Shown one piece after another: positions 8,144 to 16,811 of a DNA stretch of 64,000 bases. Source of the DNA: Pararhodobacter zhoushanensis (GTDB taxonomy: Bacteria; Pseudomonadota; Alphaproteobacteria; Rhodobacterales; Rhodobacteraceae). A program made the position numbers and the translations under genes. Positions within the stretch are counted from its first letter, which is position 1; every line of letters begins with the position of its first letter. The notes under the pieces are model-generated. The model worked only from the letters and a program-made list of their open reading frames with translations. It made no database searches and was not told the origin of the DNA. The stretch spans positions 110,586 to 174,585 of the forward strand of contig NZ_REEZ01000008.1 of NCBI RefSeq assembly GCF_003990445.1. The letters run 5' to 3'.

Positions 8144-8827
8144 ATGCAGCTTGAGATGACCCTGATCGACACCGCCAAAGCAGCTCCGCTTGCGGTTGAG
8201 ATCGATACCATGGTGATCGCCGGGTGGGCTGGCCGCGACGCGGCCGCCATGGAACACCACATCCGCGAACTCGAAGCTTTGGGCGTCAAACGCCCCACCG
8301 CGACGCCCACGTTTTACCGTGTGGCAACGAATCGCCTGACCACGTCTGCACAGATCGAATGCAGTGGGCCGCATTCAAGCGGAGAGGCCGAAACGCTGAT
8401 CGTTGCGCAACAGGACCGGCTTTATGTCGGTCTGGGATCAGACCACACCGACCGCCATGTCGAGACTTTCGGCGTGGCTGTGTCCAAGCAGATCTGTGAC
8501 AAGCCGATCGCCGAAACGCTGTGGCCGCTGGACGAGGTTGCGGACCACTGGGACCAGCTGATTCTGCGCAGCTGGCTGACCACGGCGGAAGGCCGCGTGC
8601 TTTACCAGGAAGGCACGGTCGGCAGCTTGCTGAGCCCGCAGGATCTGATCGCGCGCTATACGGATGGCGGCACCTTGCCCAATGGGACGGCGATGATGGG
8701 CGGCACGATGCCTGCAATCGGTGGCGTACGCGCGGGCCAGCGGTTCGACTGTGCGTTGATCGACCCTGTTCTTTCGCGGGAAATCAAATTGGCGTATGAC
8801 ATTCTGGAATTGCCGATTGCAGGGTGA
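8144..8827 (+). CDS. DUF2848 family protein
   Basis: A 227-residue cytoplasmic protein recognised as DUF2848, a family distantly like fumarylacetoacetate hydrolase and often found beside ABC importers and amidases. Segments seen include AGWAGRDAAAMEHHIRELEALGVKRP near the N-terminus and GTVGSLLSPQDLIARY near residue 170. Its reaction is not established. It is divergent from the liv operon, and its stop overlaps the GntR regulator start (GTGA), so the two are co-transcribed and probably coupled. In this context it may act on the imported compound or a breakdown product. Confidence 0.75.
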   Translation: MQLEMTLIDTAKAAPLAVEIDTMVIAGWAGRDAAAMEHHIRELEALGVKRPTATPTFYRVATNRLTTSAQIECSGPHSSGEAETLIVAQQDRLYVGLGSDHTDRHVETFGVAVSKQICDKPIAETLWPLDEVADHWDQLILRSWLTTAEGRVLYQEGTVGSLLSPQDLIARYTDGGTLPNGTAMMGGTMPAIGGVRAGQRFDCALIDPVLSREIKLAYDILELPIAG

Positions 8828-9531
8828 CACGAGTGGCGGAAGAAAAAGCAGTTTTGGGCGGCGCGGCAGACACCGCGTCCCCTCCCGCCCGCCGCATATC
8901 GTTGCGTGATCAGGCGTATGAAACGATTAAACAGCAGATCGTGCGGTGCGAGCTGCGCCCGGGCGAAGCGATCACCGTGACCGACGTCGCCAACGCACTT
9001 AACCTTGGACGCACACCGGTGATACAGGCCATCGACCGGCTTGCCGTCGATGGTCTGGTTGAGGTGATGCCCCGCAAAGGCGTCGTCGTTTCGCCTGTCA
9101 GCATGAATGATTTCGTCGAGATCGTCGAGATGCGCGCGCTCAATGAGGGGCAGGCTGCCCGCTGGGCAGCCGAACGCGCTTCGCCCGTCGCGGTTGAGCG
9201 GATGGCCGCGAATGTCGAGGCAACATGGACCGCCGCGAAACGGGGCGCGCTGGAGGACATGATCGATTGCGACCGCGAGTTTCACCGCATGCTCAGCGGC
9301 GCGGCGCGCAACGCGATCCTGACCGAGTTTCTCAGCAACCTGCACGACCGCTCGCTGCGTTTCTGGTTCCTGTCGCTGCGCGCACCGGACCACAACATGC
9401 GGGTCTGCGAGCAGCACTCAGCGATTGTCGAGAGCATCCGCGCCCGCAACGCCGATGCCGCCGAACAGGCAATGCGCGATCATATCACCGCTTTCAGCCG
9501 CAACCTGACGGATCAGATCGGGCTGAGCTGA
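8824..9531 (+). CDS. GntR-family transcriptional regulator (FadR/FCD subfamily)
   Basis: A 235-residue regulator. Residues about 25-95 form the GntR winged helix (LRDQAYETIKQQIVRCELRPGEAITVTDVANALNLGRTPV), followed by an alpha-helical FCD ligand-binding domain with DREFHRMLSGAARNAILTEF and a C-terminal H-containing helix (CEQHSAIVESI). The GTG start overlaps the DUF2848 stop by four bases. FadR-type members usually sense organic acids. It is the likely reader of the palindrome at 8013-8030 and of the matching site before the marR operon, although a MarR protein is also available. Confidence 0.88.
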   Translation: MTRVAEEKAVLGGAADTASPPARRISLRDQAYETIKQQIVRCELRPGEAITVTDVANALNLGRTPVIQAIDRLAVDGLVEVMPRKGVVVSPVSMNDFVEIVEMRALNEGQAARWAAERASPVAVERMAANVEATWTAAKRGALEDMIDCDREFHRMLSGAARNAILTEFLSNLHDRSLRFWFLSLRAPDHNMRVCEQHSAIVESIRARNADAAEQAMRDHITAFSRNLTDQIGLS

Positions 9532-9532
9532 G

Positions 9533-10867
9533 TTAGCGCGCCAGAACCGCCTCAACCGCGCGTGCCAAGGCCAGCAGGCGACGGTCCTGCATCGTTTCAC
9601 CCATCAGGCTGAGCCCGATGGGCAAGCCATCGACCGGCAGTGGCAACGAGATCGCGCAGCGGTCGAGCAGATTGGCGACAGTCGGATTGCGCAGGCACAG
9701 CAGGTTGGTCTGGCCATAAAGCGCCTCGTCTGCGTCCAGATCGGCGATGCGCGGCGCGGTGATCGGCACGGTGGGCATTAGGACGGCGGCAAAGGGTTGG
9801 GTCGCCGCGTCGGCCCGCGCGATCATGGCGCTGCGCTCGGTCAACAAGGCCTGCAGTTCGCCCGGCTCCTGCGTTTCGCCGCGCAGGATGCGCACCGACA
9901 CGCGTGGATCATAGGCGTCGCGCTGTGTGGCAAGCAGCGCCTTGTGCACCGCCAGCGCCTCGGCCGCGACGATGCCGCCGCGCGCGTTGAGCGTGGGCAG
10001 ACGGTCGAGGTCCGGCAGCGTCAGCGACACCAGCGTCACCCCTGCGGCCTCCAGCCGTTTGAGGGCGGCGGCATAGGCGCCGGCTACCTCGGGGGTCATG
10101 TCGTCGGTGACGTAATTTTCCAGCACACCAAAGCGCAGGCCCGACAGGTCAGGCTGCTCGGTGCTGTACGTGTCATCGCCGGTCAGCGCTGCGTCGATCA
10201 AGGCGCAGCAATCGGCGGTTTTCGCAATCGGCCCAATGGAATCAAGCGTTTGCGACAGCGGATAGGTGCCTCCCGCTTCCACGCGCCGGGCGGTCGGCTT
10301 GAACCCGGTCAGCCCGCAGAACGCCGCCGGGATGCGGCACGAGCCGCCGGTATCCGTGCCCAAACCCGCCGCCGCCATGCCGTCCGCCACCGACACCGCC
10401 GCGCCCGAGGACGAGCCGCCGGGAATGCGGCTGCGGTCCGCCGGGTTGCCTGGCGTGCCGTAATGCGGGTTCATGCCGAGGCCGGAATAGGCGAATTCGG
10501 TCATGTTGGTGTGGCCCATGACCACCATCCCCGCCGCGCGCAACCGCGCCACCGGGGCGGCATCAGAGCGGGCCGGGGTGGCCTGCGCCAGAACACGGGA
10601 ACCCGCGTGGGTCACTTTGCCGTCGATATCAAACAGCGCCTTGATCGACACCGGGATGCCCGCCAGCATCGGCAGCGCCTCGCCGCGCGCGCGGGCCTCG
10701 TCGGTCAGACGGGCCTGCGCGAAACTGCGGTCGGGGTCGATCATGGTGAAGGCGCGTGCGCCCTCGCCCGCCGGGTCAAGGATGCGCTCAAGGCATCCTT
10801 GCGCCAGCGCCAGCGCGGTGGTTTCGCCCGCCGCCAGACGGCGGGCCAGATCGCGGATCGGTTCCAT
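9533..10867 (-). CDS. Amidase (amidase signature family)
   Basis: A 444-residue amidase signature enzyme that hydrolyses a carboxamide to acid plus ammonia. The catalytic lysine lies in GIPVSIKALFDI (about residue 75). The signature GGSSSGAAVSVADG and the serine segment GLGTDTGGSCRIPAAFCG supply the cis-Ser and nucleophilic Ser of the Ser-cisSer-Lys triad. ATG 10867 overlaps the cupin stop; a GTG one codon earlier is possible. It is the last gene of the marR-hpaC-hpaB-cupin-amidase operon. Its stop lies 1 bp from the convergent gntR stop. The substrate may be an aryl amide, which is inferred from context only. Confidence 0.88.
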   Translation of the reverse strand: MEPIRDLARRLAAGETTALALAQGCLERILDPAGEGARAFTMIDPDRSFAQARLTDEARARGEALPMLAGIPVSIKALFDIDGKVTHAGSRVLAQATPARSDAAPVARLRAAGMVVMGHTNMTEFAYSGLGMNPHYGTPGNPADRSRIPGGSSSGAAVSVADGMAAAGLGTDTGGSCRIPAAFCGLTGFKPTARRVEAGGTYPLSQTLDSIGPIAKTADCCALIDAALTGDDTYSTEQPDLSGLRFGVLENYVTDDMTPEVAGAYAAALKRLEAAGVTLVSLTLPDLDRLPTLNARGGIVAAEALAVHKALLATQRDAYDPRVSVRILRGETQEPGELQALLTERSAMIARADAATQPFAAVLMPTVPITAPRIADLDADEALYGQTNLLCLRNPTVANLLDRCAISLPLPVDGLPIGLSLMGETMQDRRLLALARAVEAVLAR

Positions 10868-11253
10868 CACTGGTCCTGATCGTAATAGTGGATCTCCAGC
10901 AGCACGCAGCCGCCCTCGGACTTGAACGGTCCATGATAGGCACCGGGCGGACGGCAGGCATAGGTGTTGGGCGCAAAGGCTTCGCCCCCTTCCCCGTTCG
11001 CATCATTGCCAACCGTCAGATCGCCTGAGACGAGGTAAACCTCTTCCCAATACTCATGCACGAAGGGCGCAGTGGTGAAGACACCGGCATCGAAGCGCAA
11101 CAGCCGCGTGCGGTTGCCGAACTTGCGCTCTTCGTCGAGGTATCCGGCCAGATATTTCTGCTTGATGCCCTCAGGGTAGCCCGGCGGGGTGTGCCAGCCG
11201 TCCGTCCCCATGTCGATGGCGTGGAATTCCTTGTGTTCCTTGTCGATGGTCAT
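10867..11253 (-). CDS. Cupin-domain protein
   Basis: A small 128-residue single-domain cupin. The first cupin motif is approximated by PFVHEYWEEVYLVSGDLTVG (about residues 63-82), with H and E residues that could bind a metal. The second motif lies around YACRPPGAYHGPFKSEGGCVLLEI. Small cupins of this type include ring-cleaving dioxygenases, isomerases and ligand-binding proteins. The gene lies 4 bp after hpaB and overlaps the amidase start, so it is part of the pathway. After hydroxylation by HpaBC, a cupin dioxygenase would be a sensible next step, but this is inference. Confidence 0.75.
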   Translation of the reverse strand: MTIDKEHKEFHAIDMGTDGWHTPPGYPEGIKQKYLAGYLDEERKFGNRTRLLRFDAGVFTTAPFVHEYWEEVYLVSGDLTVGNDANGEGGEAFAPNTYACRPPGAYHGPFKSEGGCVLLEIHYYDQDQ

Positions 11254-11257
11254 GGGG

Positions 11258-12739
11258 TCACTCCGCTGCGGTTTTCAGGTGCGCCAGCTCGTCGTCGAGC
11301 GCGTAGGTGTCGAGCATCCGGTTGACCAGCCCGGTCGAGCTGTCCCAATCGAAGGTCCGAAAGGCGTGGTTCTTGGTCACAAAGGTCGCCCCTGCGTAGA
11401 ACATCTCATACTGCGTATGGCGAGAGGCGAATTCCGAACCAATGGCATCCCAGGCAAGTTTGAAGAACTTCACCCGGCCTTCGGAATCGGTGGTCGGCGA
11501 TTGCTGGGTCTTGCCGATCAGCGCGCGGGTTTGAGGATCGGCAAAGTCAGCCAGCGACGAGGGCAGCATGATCAGCCCGCCCCCGGCCAGCTCGCGCAGC
11601 GAGCCGATGAAGGCGTTATAGCTTTGCTGGGTCAGAACTTGCGCCGCGTAAAGCGTGGCGGCGTCGGGTACGAAATAGCCGTTGTGATGGGTGCCCTTGA
11701 CCTCCATCGAATGCACCAGCGCATCGACCAACGTGCATTGCGCCGACACCTGCCCCAAGGCCTCGCGCACCGCCGGGAAAGCGATGATGCCGTTGGTCTC
11801 GGCGATCTTGCGCGCGATCCCGGCCAGAAAGCGCATTTTCACCATCAGACGGATCTGCGCCTGATAGTTCTGATACACATGCGCCGGGGTCGCGTGGAAC
11901 TGCGCGGCGGTCATCTTGATGTCCTGGTTGATGAAGACCCGGTCCCACGGCACCTTGACGTCATCGAAATAGAGAACCGCGTCATTCTCGTCGAACCGCG
12001 AGGCCAGCGGATAGTCGAACACGCTGGACGCCGCCGCCTCATAGCTTTTGCGCGACAGGACTTTCAGACCCTTGGTGTTCATCGGGATCGCAAAGGACAC
12101 CGCATAGCGTTCCTCGCCTTCGCGCAGCGGCTGGATGCAGGTGACGAAGACCTCGTTGGCGACAATGCCACCCGTCGCCAGCATCTTGGCGCCGCGAATG
12201 GTCAGGCCTTCGGCGTCCTGATCGACCACACCGGCCGACAGGAACGGATCGGCCTGCTCATGCGCAGCCTTTGAGCGGTCGGCCTGCGGGTTGATGATCA
12301 CATAGGTCAGATACAGTTCGTTATCACGGGCGTAGCGGTAATAGCTTTCCAGCGCCCCTGCCCGTTCCTTGTCGTAAGCCTCGAAGGCGGGCAGTCCCAT
12401 CACCATGCCCGAAATGCACGAGGCGACGTGATCCGGTGCGCGGCCCAGAAAACCGCCATGCAGTTCGGTCCAGGCGACCAGCGCCTTGCGACGCTCGACC
12501 AGCTCGTCAAAGCTGCGCGGCAGTTGCCAGATGCGGTTGGCGCGCGAGCCGTCACCGGTGTCAAACGTCATCAGCTCGACGTTCTCGGGCGCAGACTGGA
12601 AGTCATACAGCTTGGCGACCGACTGCACGGTCTGGCGAAAGGCGGGGTGGGTCGTGACGTCGCCAGCGGGTGTGCCGTCAATCGTTACCTGACGGCCATC
12701 CTGCAACGAGGCTACGTGGTCTTTTCCGGTCTTCAGCAT
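11258..12739 (-). CDS. hpaB: 4-hydroxyphenylacetate 3-monooxygenase-type oxygenase (HpaB family)
   Basis: A 493-residue FADH2-dependent aromatic hydroxylase. The body matches HpaB/PvcC: VVDQDAEGLTIRGAKMLATGG, NEVFVTCIQPL, VKVPWDRVFI and the C-terminal ELAGGGLIMLPSSLADF. The enzyme adds an ortho hydroxyl to a phenolic ring, using FADH2 delivered by the flavin reductase encoded just upstream. Start ATG 12739 has AGGAG about 8 bp before it; the open frame runs further upstream only through antisense-like sequence. The true substrate may differ from 4-hydroxyphenylacetate, as the rest of the hpa pathway is absent. Confidence 0.88.
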   Translation of the reverse strand: MLKTGKDHVASLQDGRQVTIDGTPAGDVTTHPAFRQTVQSVAKLYDFQSAPENVELMTFDTGDGSRANRIWQLPRSFDELVERRKALVAWTELHGGFLGRAPDHVASCISGMVMGLPAFEAYDKERAGALESYYRYARDNELYLTYVIINPQADRSKAAHEQADPFLSAGVVDQDAEGLTIRGAKMLATGGIVANEVFVTCIQPLREGEERYAVSFAIPMNTKGLKVLSRKSYEAAASSVFDYPLASRFDENDAVLYFDDVKVPWDRVFINQDIKMTAAQFHATPAHVYQNYQAQIRLMVKMRFLAGIARKIAETNGIIAFPAVREALGQVSAQCTLVDALVHSMEVKGTHHNGYFVPDAATLYAAQVLTQQSYNAFIGSLRELAGGGLIMLPSSLADFADPQTRALIGKTQQSPTTDSEGRVKFFKLAWDAIGSEFASRHTQYEMFYAGATFVTKNHAFRTFDWDSSTGLVNRMLDTYALDDELAHLKTAAE

Positions 12740-12761
12740 GGGGTGTCTCCTGTTGGGGCAG

Positions 12762-13283
12762 TCAGTAATGAATGTCGAGCGGCCAGAGCGGCGGCGCGGC
12801 CTGGCCCCGGTCGAGGCTGGCGTAGCGGCCTTGGGCAAAGACCAGCGGGTGTCGGTCGGCATGGGCGGTGAAACGGACGATCCGGGCGATGAACAACACA
12901 TGGTCGCCGCCGTCGTGGCGGGTATGGGCGGCGCATTCAAACCGGGCCGCCGCGCCCGGCAACAGCGGCGCGTCACCGTGGCCGGGGGTATGCGCGATCC
13001 CCTCCCACTTGGCACCGGGGCGGGCGAAGCGGTTGGACAGATCTTGCTGGTTTTCCGCCAAAGCGTGGATCGCATAGGCCTGCGCCCGCTCCCATTGCGG
13101 CAACCCTCGTGCGCGCTTGTCGATCGAAAACAGGACCAGCGCCGGGTCCAGCGAGAGGGCGTTGAATGAGCTCATCGTCATACCGAGCAGTTCACCGTCC
13201 ACCCGCGTCGTCATCACACAGACGCCAGTCGGGAACTGCCCCAGCGCGCGGCGCAAAGCCATTGGGTCCGGCGCGTCGGTCAT
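12762..13283 (-). CDS. hpaC: NAD(P)H-flavin oxidoreductase, HpaC-like
   Basis: A 173-residue flavin reductase-like FMN/FAD-binding protein. The motif FPTGVCVMTTRVDGELLGMTMSSFNALSLDPALVLFSIDK near residues 17-56 is characteristic of the small reductase component of two-component monooxygenases. It reduces flavin with NAD(P)H and hands it to HpaB. Its ATG overlaps the marR stop by four bases and hpaB follows 22 bp later, so all three are one transcript. Confidence 0.88.
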   Translation of the reverse strand: MTDAPDPMALRRALGQFPTGVCVMTTRVDGELLGMTMSSFNALSLDPALVLFSIDKRARGLPQWERAQAYAIHALAENQQDLSNRFARPGAKWEGIAHTPGHGDAPLLPGAAARFECAAHTRHDGGDHVLFIARIVRFTAHADRHPLVFAQGRYASLDRGQAAPPLWPLDIHY

Positions 13284-13822
13284 AGGGTCTCTCCACTATC
13301 ATCGAGCAGGTAGTCCGCCAGCGTCACCGCCCGCTCGGCACTGCGACGCAAGGCGTGGATGGTGCGGCACTGGCGCTCGAAATCGTCGCGCGACAGTGGC
13401 TCGAAGATCGCGTCGTTGATCTCGCATTGCAGCGGTGCGAGCTGGCGCAGCAACGCGTGGCCGCTGTCGCTGACGCTAAGCCGCACACGTCGCAGGTCGT
13501 CGGGGTTGGGTGCCTTGTCGAGCACGCCGATCTTGACCAGCTTCTTGGTTTCAACCGTCACGAACGGCGCGGACAGGCCCAGTTGATCGGCAAGTTCCTT
13601 GACGCCGACACCATAGTCTCCCTGCAGCTGCCGGATGGTCACCAGCAGCGTGTATTGCACACCCGTCAAGCCGATGAACCCGCCGAACCGTGCCCGCACA
13701 TGCTCAAGGCTGGCGAGCAGCGACAGCATGTCATGCAGCATGTTGCGGAAGTTCGAATCCGAGTTGCCGACGAGCAGTTCTTCGCGGCTGACAGTCAGGT
13801 CGGTGCGGGGAGAGGCATCCAT
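13280..13822 (-). CDS. MarR-family transcriptional regulator
   Basis: A 180-residue winged-helix regulator. The DNA-binding part spans about residues 50-125 (LTGVQYTLLVTIRQL, GVKELADQLGLSAPFVTVETKKLVKIGVLDKAPNPDDLRRVRLSVSDSG), with the DxRR wing typical of MarR. MarR proteins usually repress their own operon and are released by phenolic ligands, which suits a gene that leads a phenol hydroxylase operon. Its promoter carries a 13-bp palindrome and a second shared box. The stop overlaps the hpaC start. Confidence 0.88.
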   Translation of the reverse strand: MDASPRTDLTVSREELLVGNSDSNFRNMLHDMLSLLASLEHVRARFGGFIGLTGVQYTLLVTIRQLQGDYGVGVKELADQLGLSAPFVTVETKKLVKIGVLDKAPNPDDLRRVRLSVSDSGHALLRQLAPLQCEINDAIFEPLSRDDFERQCRTIHALRRSAERAVTLADYLLDDSGETL

Positions 13823-13842
13823 CGAATCGCTCTGCTGTTGCT

Positions 13843-13885
13843 GTGATATTTCACTAATGATTAGGCAACCTAACTATCTTGTCAA
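13843..13885 (-). promoter_or_regulatory. Promoter and operators of the marR-hpaCB-cupin-amidase operon
   Basis: On the minus strand TTGACA (13885-13880) and TAATCA (13863-13858) form a sigma-70-like promoter with a 16-bp spacer. A perfect 13-bp palindrome, TTAGG-CAA-CCTAA (13861-13873), lies in the spacer and touches the -10 element, a good position for MarR autorepression. Just downstream, about the transcription start, GTGATATTTCAC (13843-13854) is the inverted copy of the core of the palindrome at 8013-8030. Confidence 0.65.
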
Positions 13886-14316
13886 ACTAAATTTGCACCG
13901 CATGGCTGCGGCAGGCCCCGACAGCGCAGGAAACCGGTGTGCGTTGTCGCGCCAAATCGGTTCGCCGCCACCCAGCCGAAAAGGCGAAAAGACTGCGCTA
14001 GAGGATGCTGCCCTTCAGAGTCTTGTGCCCCCGTAACAGCCTGCTGACGTCAGGCATTCCTGGATCGCCCGGTCTGGTCGCGTCTGCGTGGCGAACGCTC
14101 TGGCCGGTGCATGGCAGCCGTTGCGTTCACATCCGCGCTCGCTACAGTTGCATGCGGACGACCGGGTCCGGCTCAGCTTGCCCCGAACGCGCGCCTCGGC
14201 TGGTTCGATCGGGCCACCAGTGGCGGATCATCCGGCAAAAGGAAGCCTTGCGCGAACCGAGGCAATGACGCGACCTTGTTCAGAATACTGCTCGGCACCT
14301 CCGACGGAGACCTACG
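13886..14316. other. Intergenic region without a recognised gene
   Basis: This stretch separates the marR promoter from the sterol-desaturase-like gene. Several short frames cross it (for example 14005-14268 +), but they have no recognisable motif and no convincing ribosome binding site. The promoter of the desaturase gene must be here; I could not pick a clear -35/-10 pair. Confidence 0.45.
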
Positions 14317-15114
14317 ATGTTAATAACCACGCTGTCCGGATTCGCCTTTGCCGCCGGGGTCGTCCTGACCATCGCGCTGATCCGCAGCATTCTGGTGATC
14401 GGCTTCGCCTTCTGGGTGTCTTTGGGTACCCGTTTCGGAAAAGAGCGGCGCATCTATCATGTCGCCTATCGGGACAAGCAACTGATGCAGGAAGCAAAGG
14501 CCGGGCTGCTCGTGTTGCTGTTTGATGCGACGGTAATTGGCGCCAGTTCACAGCTTGGTTGGCTTAACCCAGCGCCCTTCCACTGGCTGAATGCCTTGGT
14601 CACCTTTGTTGCGGTGTTCTGCTGGATCGAGATCTGGTTCTACGTGACGCATCGCTTGATGCATACCAAGCCGCTCTATTGGTTGCATCGGCAGCACCAT
14701 ACCGCCGTCATTACCAATCCACTGACGTCGCTTTCTTTTTCGCTGGGCGAGCGCGCCGTGCTCTTGTTCGGGGTCCTCGGCGTGTTCCTTCCGCTGTCGA
14801 ATGTGGTGCCGGTCAGTCAGGTCGGACTGATCGGCTACTTCAGCATCAACTATATTCTCAATGTCGCCGGCCACTCCAACGTCGAATTCTTCCCGCCCAA
14901 CTGGGACCGCCGTTGGCTTGGCCGAGCGTTGATCACGCCGACATATCATTCGATGCACCATGCCCGGTATCGCGGTCACTATGGCCTTTTCACCCAGTTT
15001 CTGGATCGCTGGTTCGGCACCCGTTTTGAAGACTACGAACATGCGCAAACGCGGGCCGCAACCGGCAAGCCGCTAACCCGGCCGGGAGAGCGGGCAACTG
15101 GCCACGAAGCGTAA
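14317..15114 (+). CDS. Sterol desaturase / fatty acid hydroxylase superfamily protein
   Basis: A 265-residue integral membrane di-iron oxygenase. Hydrophobic helices cover about residues 1-30, 60-80 and 90-110, and again 140-190. The diagnostic histidine clusters are all present: HRLMH (HX3H, near residue 112), HRQHH (HX2HH, near 125) and HSMHH (HX2HH, near 213). Such enzymes hydroxylate or desaturate lipids, sterols or carotenoids in the inner membrane. It stands alone between the hpa operon and the recombinase and is not obviously part of either. The substrate is unknown. Confidence 0.85.
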   Translation: MLITTLSGFAFAAGVVLTIALIRSILVIGFAFWVSLGTRFGKERRIYHVAYRDKQLMQEAKAGLLVLLFDATVIGASSQLGWLNPAPFHWLNALVTFVAVFCWIEIWFYVTHRLMHTKPLYWLHRQHHTAVITNPLTSLSFSLGERAVLLFGVLGVFLPLSNVVPVSQVGLIGYFSINYILNVAGHSNVEFFPPNWDRRWLGRALITPTYHSMHHARYRGHYGLFTQFLDRWFGTRFEDYEHAQTRAATGKPLTRPGERATGHEA

Positions 15115-15534
15115 CACACCCGGCGAATACCCTGGGTGGGAACCAGCAGGTACCGGGCGGTTCCAGCGTTGGACAAAGCGTTGACTCTGGCTGTGCTGTT
15201 CACCTTGGGGGCCGTGGCGCCGGATTTTAAGCCGTCGACAGACGCCATCCCGATTTCCTGCGGCGATGAGCTTCCCGGATGAGGGTCGTTCAGACCGCAT
15301 GGCTTGAATGCCGCCGATGGGACTTGCGCGGCCACGGTATGGTCAGCGGTAGCATAGGTAAGGAAGCAAATAGCCCTGCCACTATACTACGCATTATTTG
15401 CCATTTCTGCGCATTACCTCTGTGTTGCTCTTGAATCCCCATCACTCCCGATAAGTTCGCCTTATCGTGTCTCTTGAAACTCCTGCCAATCGCACGCAGA
15501 ATGCCGTGATGCATCCTTGTGGAAACGCTCGTTT
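15115..15534. other. Intergenic region upstream of the recombinase, with a short inverted repeat
   Basis: I see no gene in these 420 bp. The DNA from about 15360 to 15480 is more AT-rich than its surroundings. It holds an inverted repeat CGATAAG-TTCGC-CTTATCG (15449-15467), a possible recombinase core site, and two CGCATTA repeats near 15390 and 15407. The recombinase promoter is presumably here. Confidence 0.45.
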
Positions 15535-16626
15535 ATGACCCCGCCGCGCTCCTCCAGCCGCCCGCACGCAGCAAAAAGCAAAGCCGTATCGCTCCCCCTG
15601 CCCTCTTACGCGCAGCTGTCCGATGCCGATGAAGCCGCGCTGAGCGCTCTCTTTCGCAAAGGCACACCGGCCAACACGCTGCGTGCCTGGGAACGGGATC
15701 TGGCCTATATCGCCGCGTGGAAAATGGCGGTCTTCGGCCGTCCGCTGACCTGGCCGGAAGAAGAAGCCGTCGCCCTGCGCTTTATCCTGCACCATGCGCA
15801 GGATCTGACCGAAACGCCTGGTCCCGCGCAGGATGCGGCGCTGGAGCTGATCACCATCGGCTTGCGCCGCGAATTGACCGCCCCGGCCCCGGCGACCCTC
15901 GACCGACGGATTGCCAGCTGGCAGGCATTCCACCGCATGCGCAACCTGCCTTCGCCGTTCAGCGCGCCGCTGGTCAGCCAGGCGCGCCAGAAGTCCCGTC
16001 GCGCCAATGCCCGTCCGCGGGTGCCGAAATCCGCGCGACCGATCACCCGCGATGTGCTCACCACGCTGCTGGCCACCTGCGACGACAGCCATCGCGGTAT
16101 CCGCGATCGGGCGATGCTGACGCTGGCCTTTGCCAGCGGCGGGCGGCGCCGGTCCGAGGTGACGGCGCTGAATGTCGAAGACGTCACCTTGAGCGACTTC
16201 GCGGAAAAGGGATTGGTCTGGCTGCGCTTGCTGGAAACCAAAACCACCCGCCCCGGCGACGCGCCGCGCCTGCCGCTCAAAGGCCCCGCCGCGCGGGCGC
16301 TCGTGCACTGGCTTGAGACTGCCGAACTGAAGAAAGGGCCGCTTTTTCGACCGGTCTCCAAATCCGACCGCCCCCTCCCGCGTCGGCTTGCCCCTGACGC
16401 GCTGCGAGTGATCTTGCGCCACCGCCTGGCACTGGCGGGTTTGCCGCACGACTACGCCACCCCACACGGATTGCGCGCCGGTTTCCTGACACAAGCCGCA
16501 CTGGACGGCGCGCCGTTGGCCGCCGCGATGAAGCTAAGCTTGCACAAATCCGCCATTCAGGCGCAAAAATACTATGCGGATGTCGAAATCACCGACAATC
16601 CGGCCACAGATTTGTTGGGTTCCTGA
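15535..16626 (+). CDS. Tyrosine-type site-specific recombinase/integrase
   Basis: A 363-residue tyrosine recombinase. An N-terminal SAM-like core-binding domain covers about residues 25-150 (ANTLRAWERDLAYIAAW) and the catalytic domain about 165-360. Catalytic residues visible are Arg in ASGGRRRSEV, the HGLRAGF box (HxxR), His in SLHKSAIQAQKYY and the nucleophilic Tyr in YYADVE. ATG 15535 is chosen; a TTG at 15517 is in frame but weak. The gene lies directly upstream of repABC. It could resolve plasmid multimers or mark an integration event. XerC/XerD-like function is inferred, not shown. Confidence 0.85.
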   Translation: MTPPRSSSRPHAAKSKAVSLPLPSYAQLSDADEAALSALFRKGTPANTLRAWERDLAYIAAWKMAVFGRPLTWPEEEAVALRFILHHAQDLTETPGPAQDAALELITIGLRRELTAPAPATLDRRIASWQAFHRMRNLPSPFSAPLVSQARQKSRRANARPRVPKSARPITRDVLTTLLATCDDSHRGIRDRAMLTLAFASGGRRRSEVTALNVEDVTLSDFAEKGLVWLRLLETKTTRPGDAPRLPLKGPAARALVHWLETAELKKGPLFRPVSKSDRPLPRRLAPDALRVILRHRLALAGLPHDYATPHGLRAGFLTQAALDGAPLAAAMKLSLHKSAIQAQKYYADVEITDNPATDLLGS

Positions 16627-16811
16627 CCGCGTCGATTCGGAACCTGCTAGACCTAGGCCTTGACCCGCAGCCTCCCCCTACATATCGACACGCTAACACC
16701 GCGAACGGCGGATTATACCGCATTTCAACAGCTTCTGGCCGACTGTTGACAGCGACGCGCGTCACAGCGGACGAAAAGAGTCAAAAAACTGTTGTCTGAT
16801 GATAAGTTGCG

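Noticed and set aside
14005-14268. Short plus-strand frame between the hpa operon and the desaturase gene
   Set aside because: No motif, no ribosome binding site, and overlapping alternative frames of similar length.
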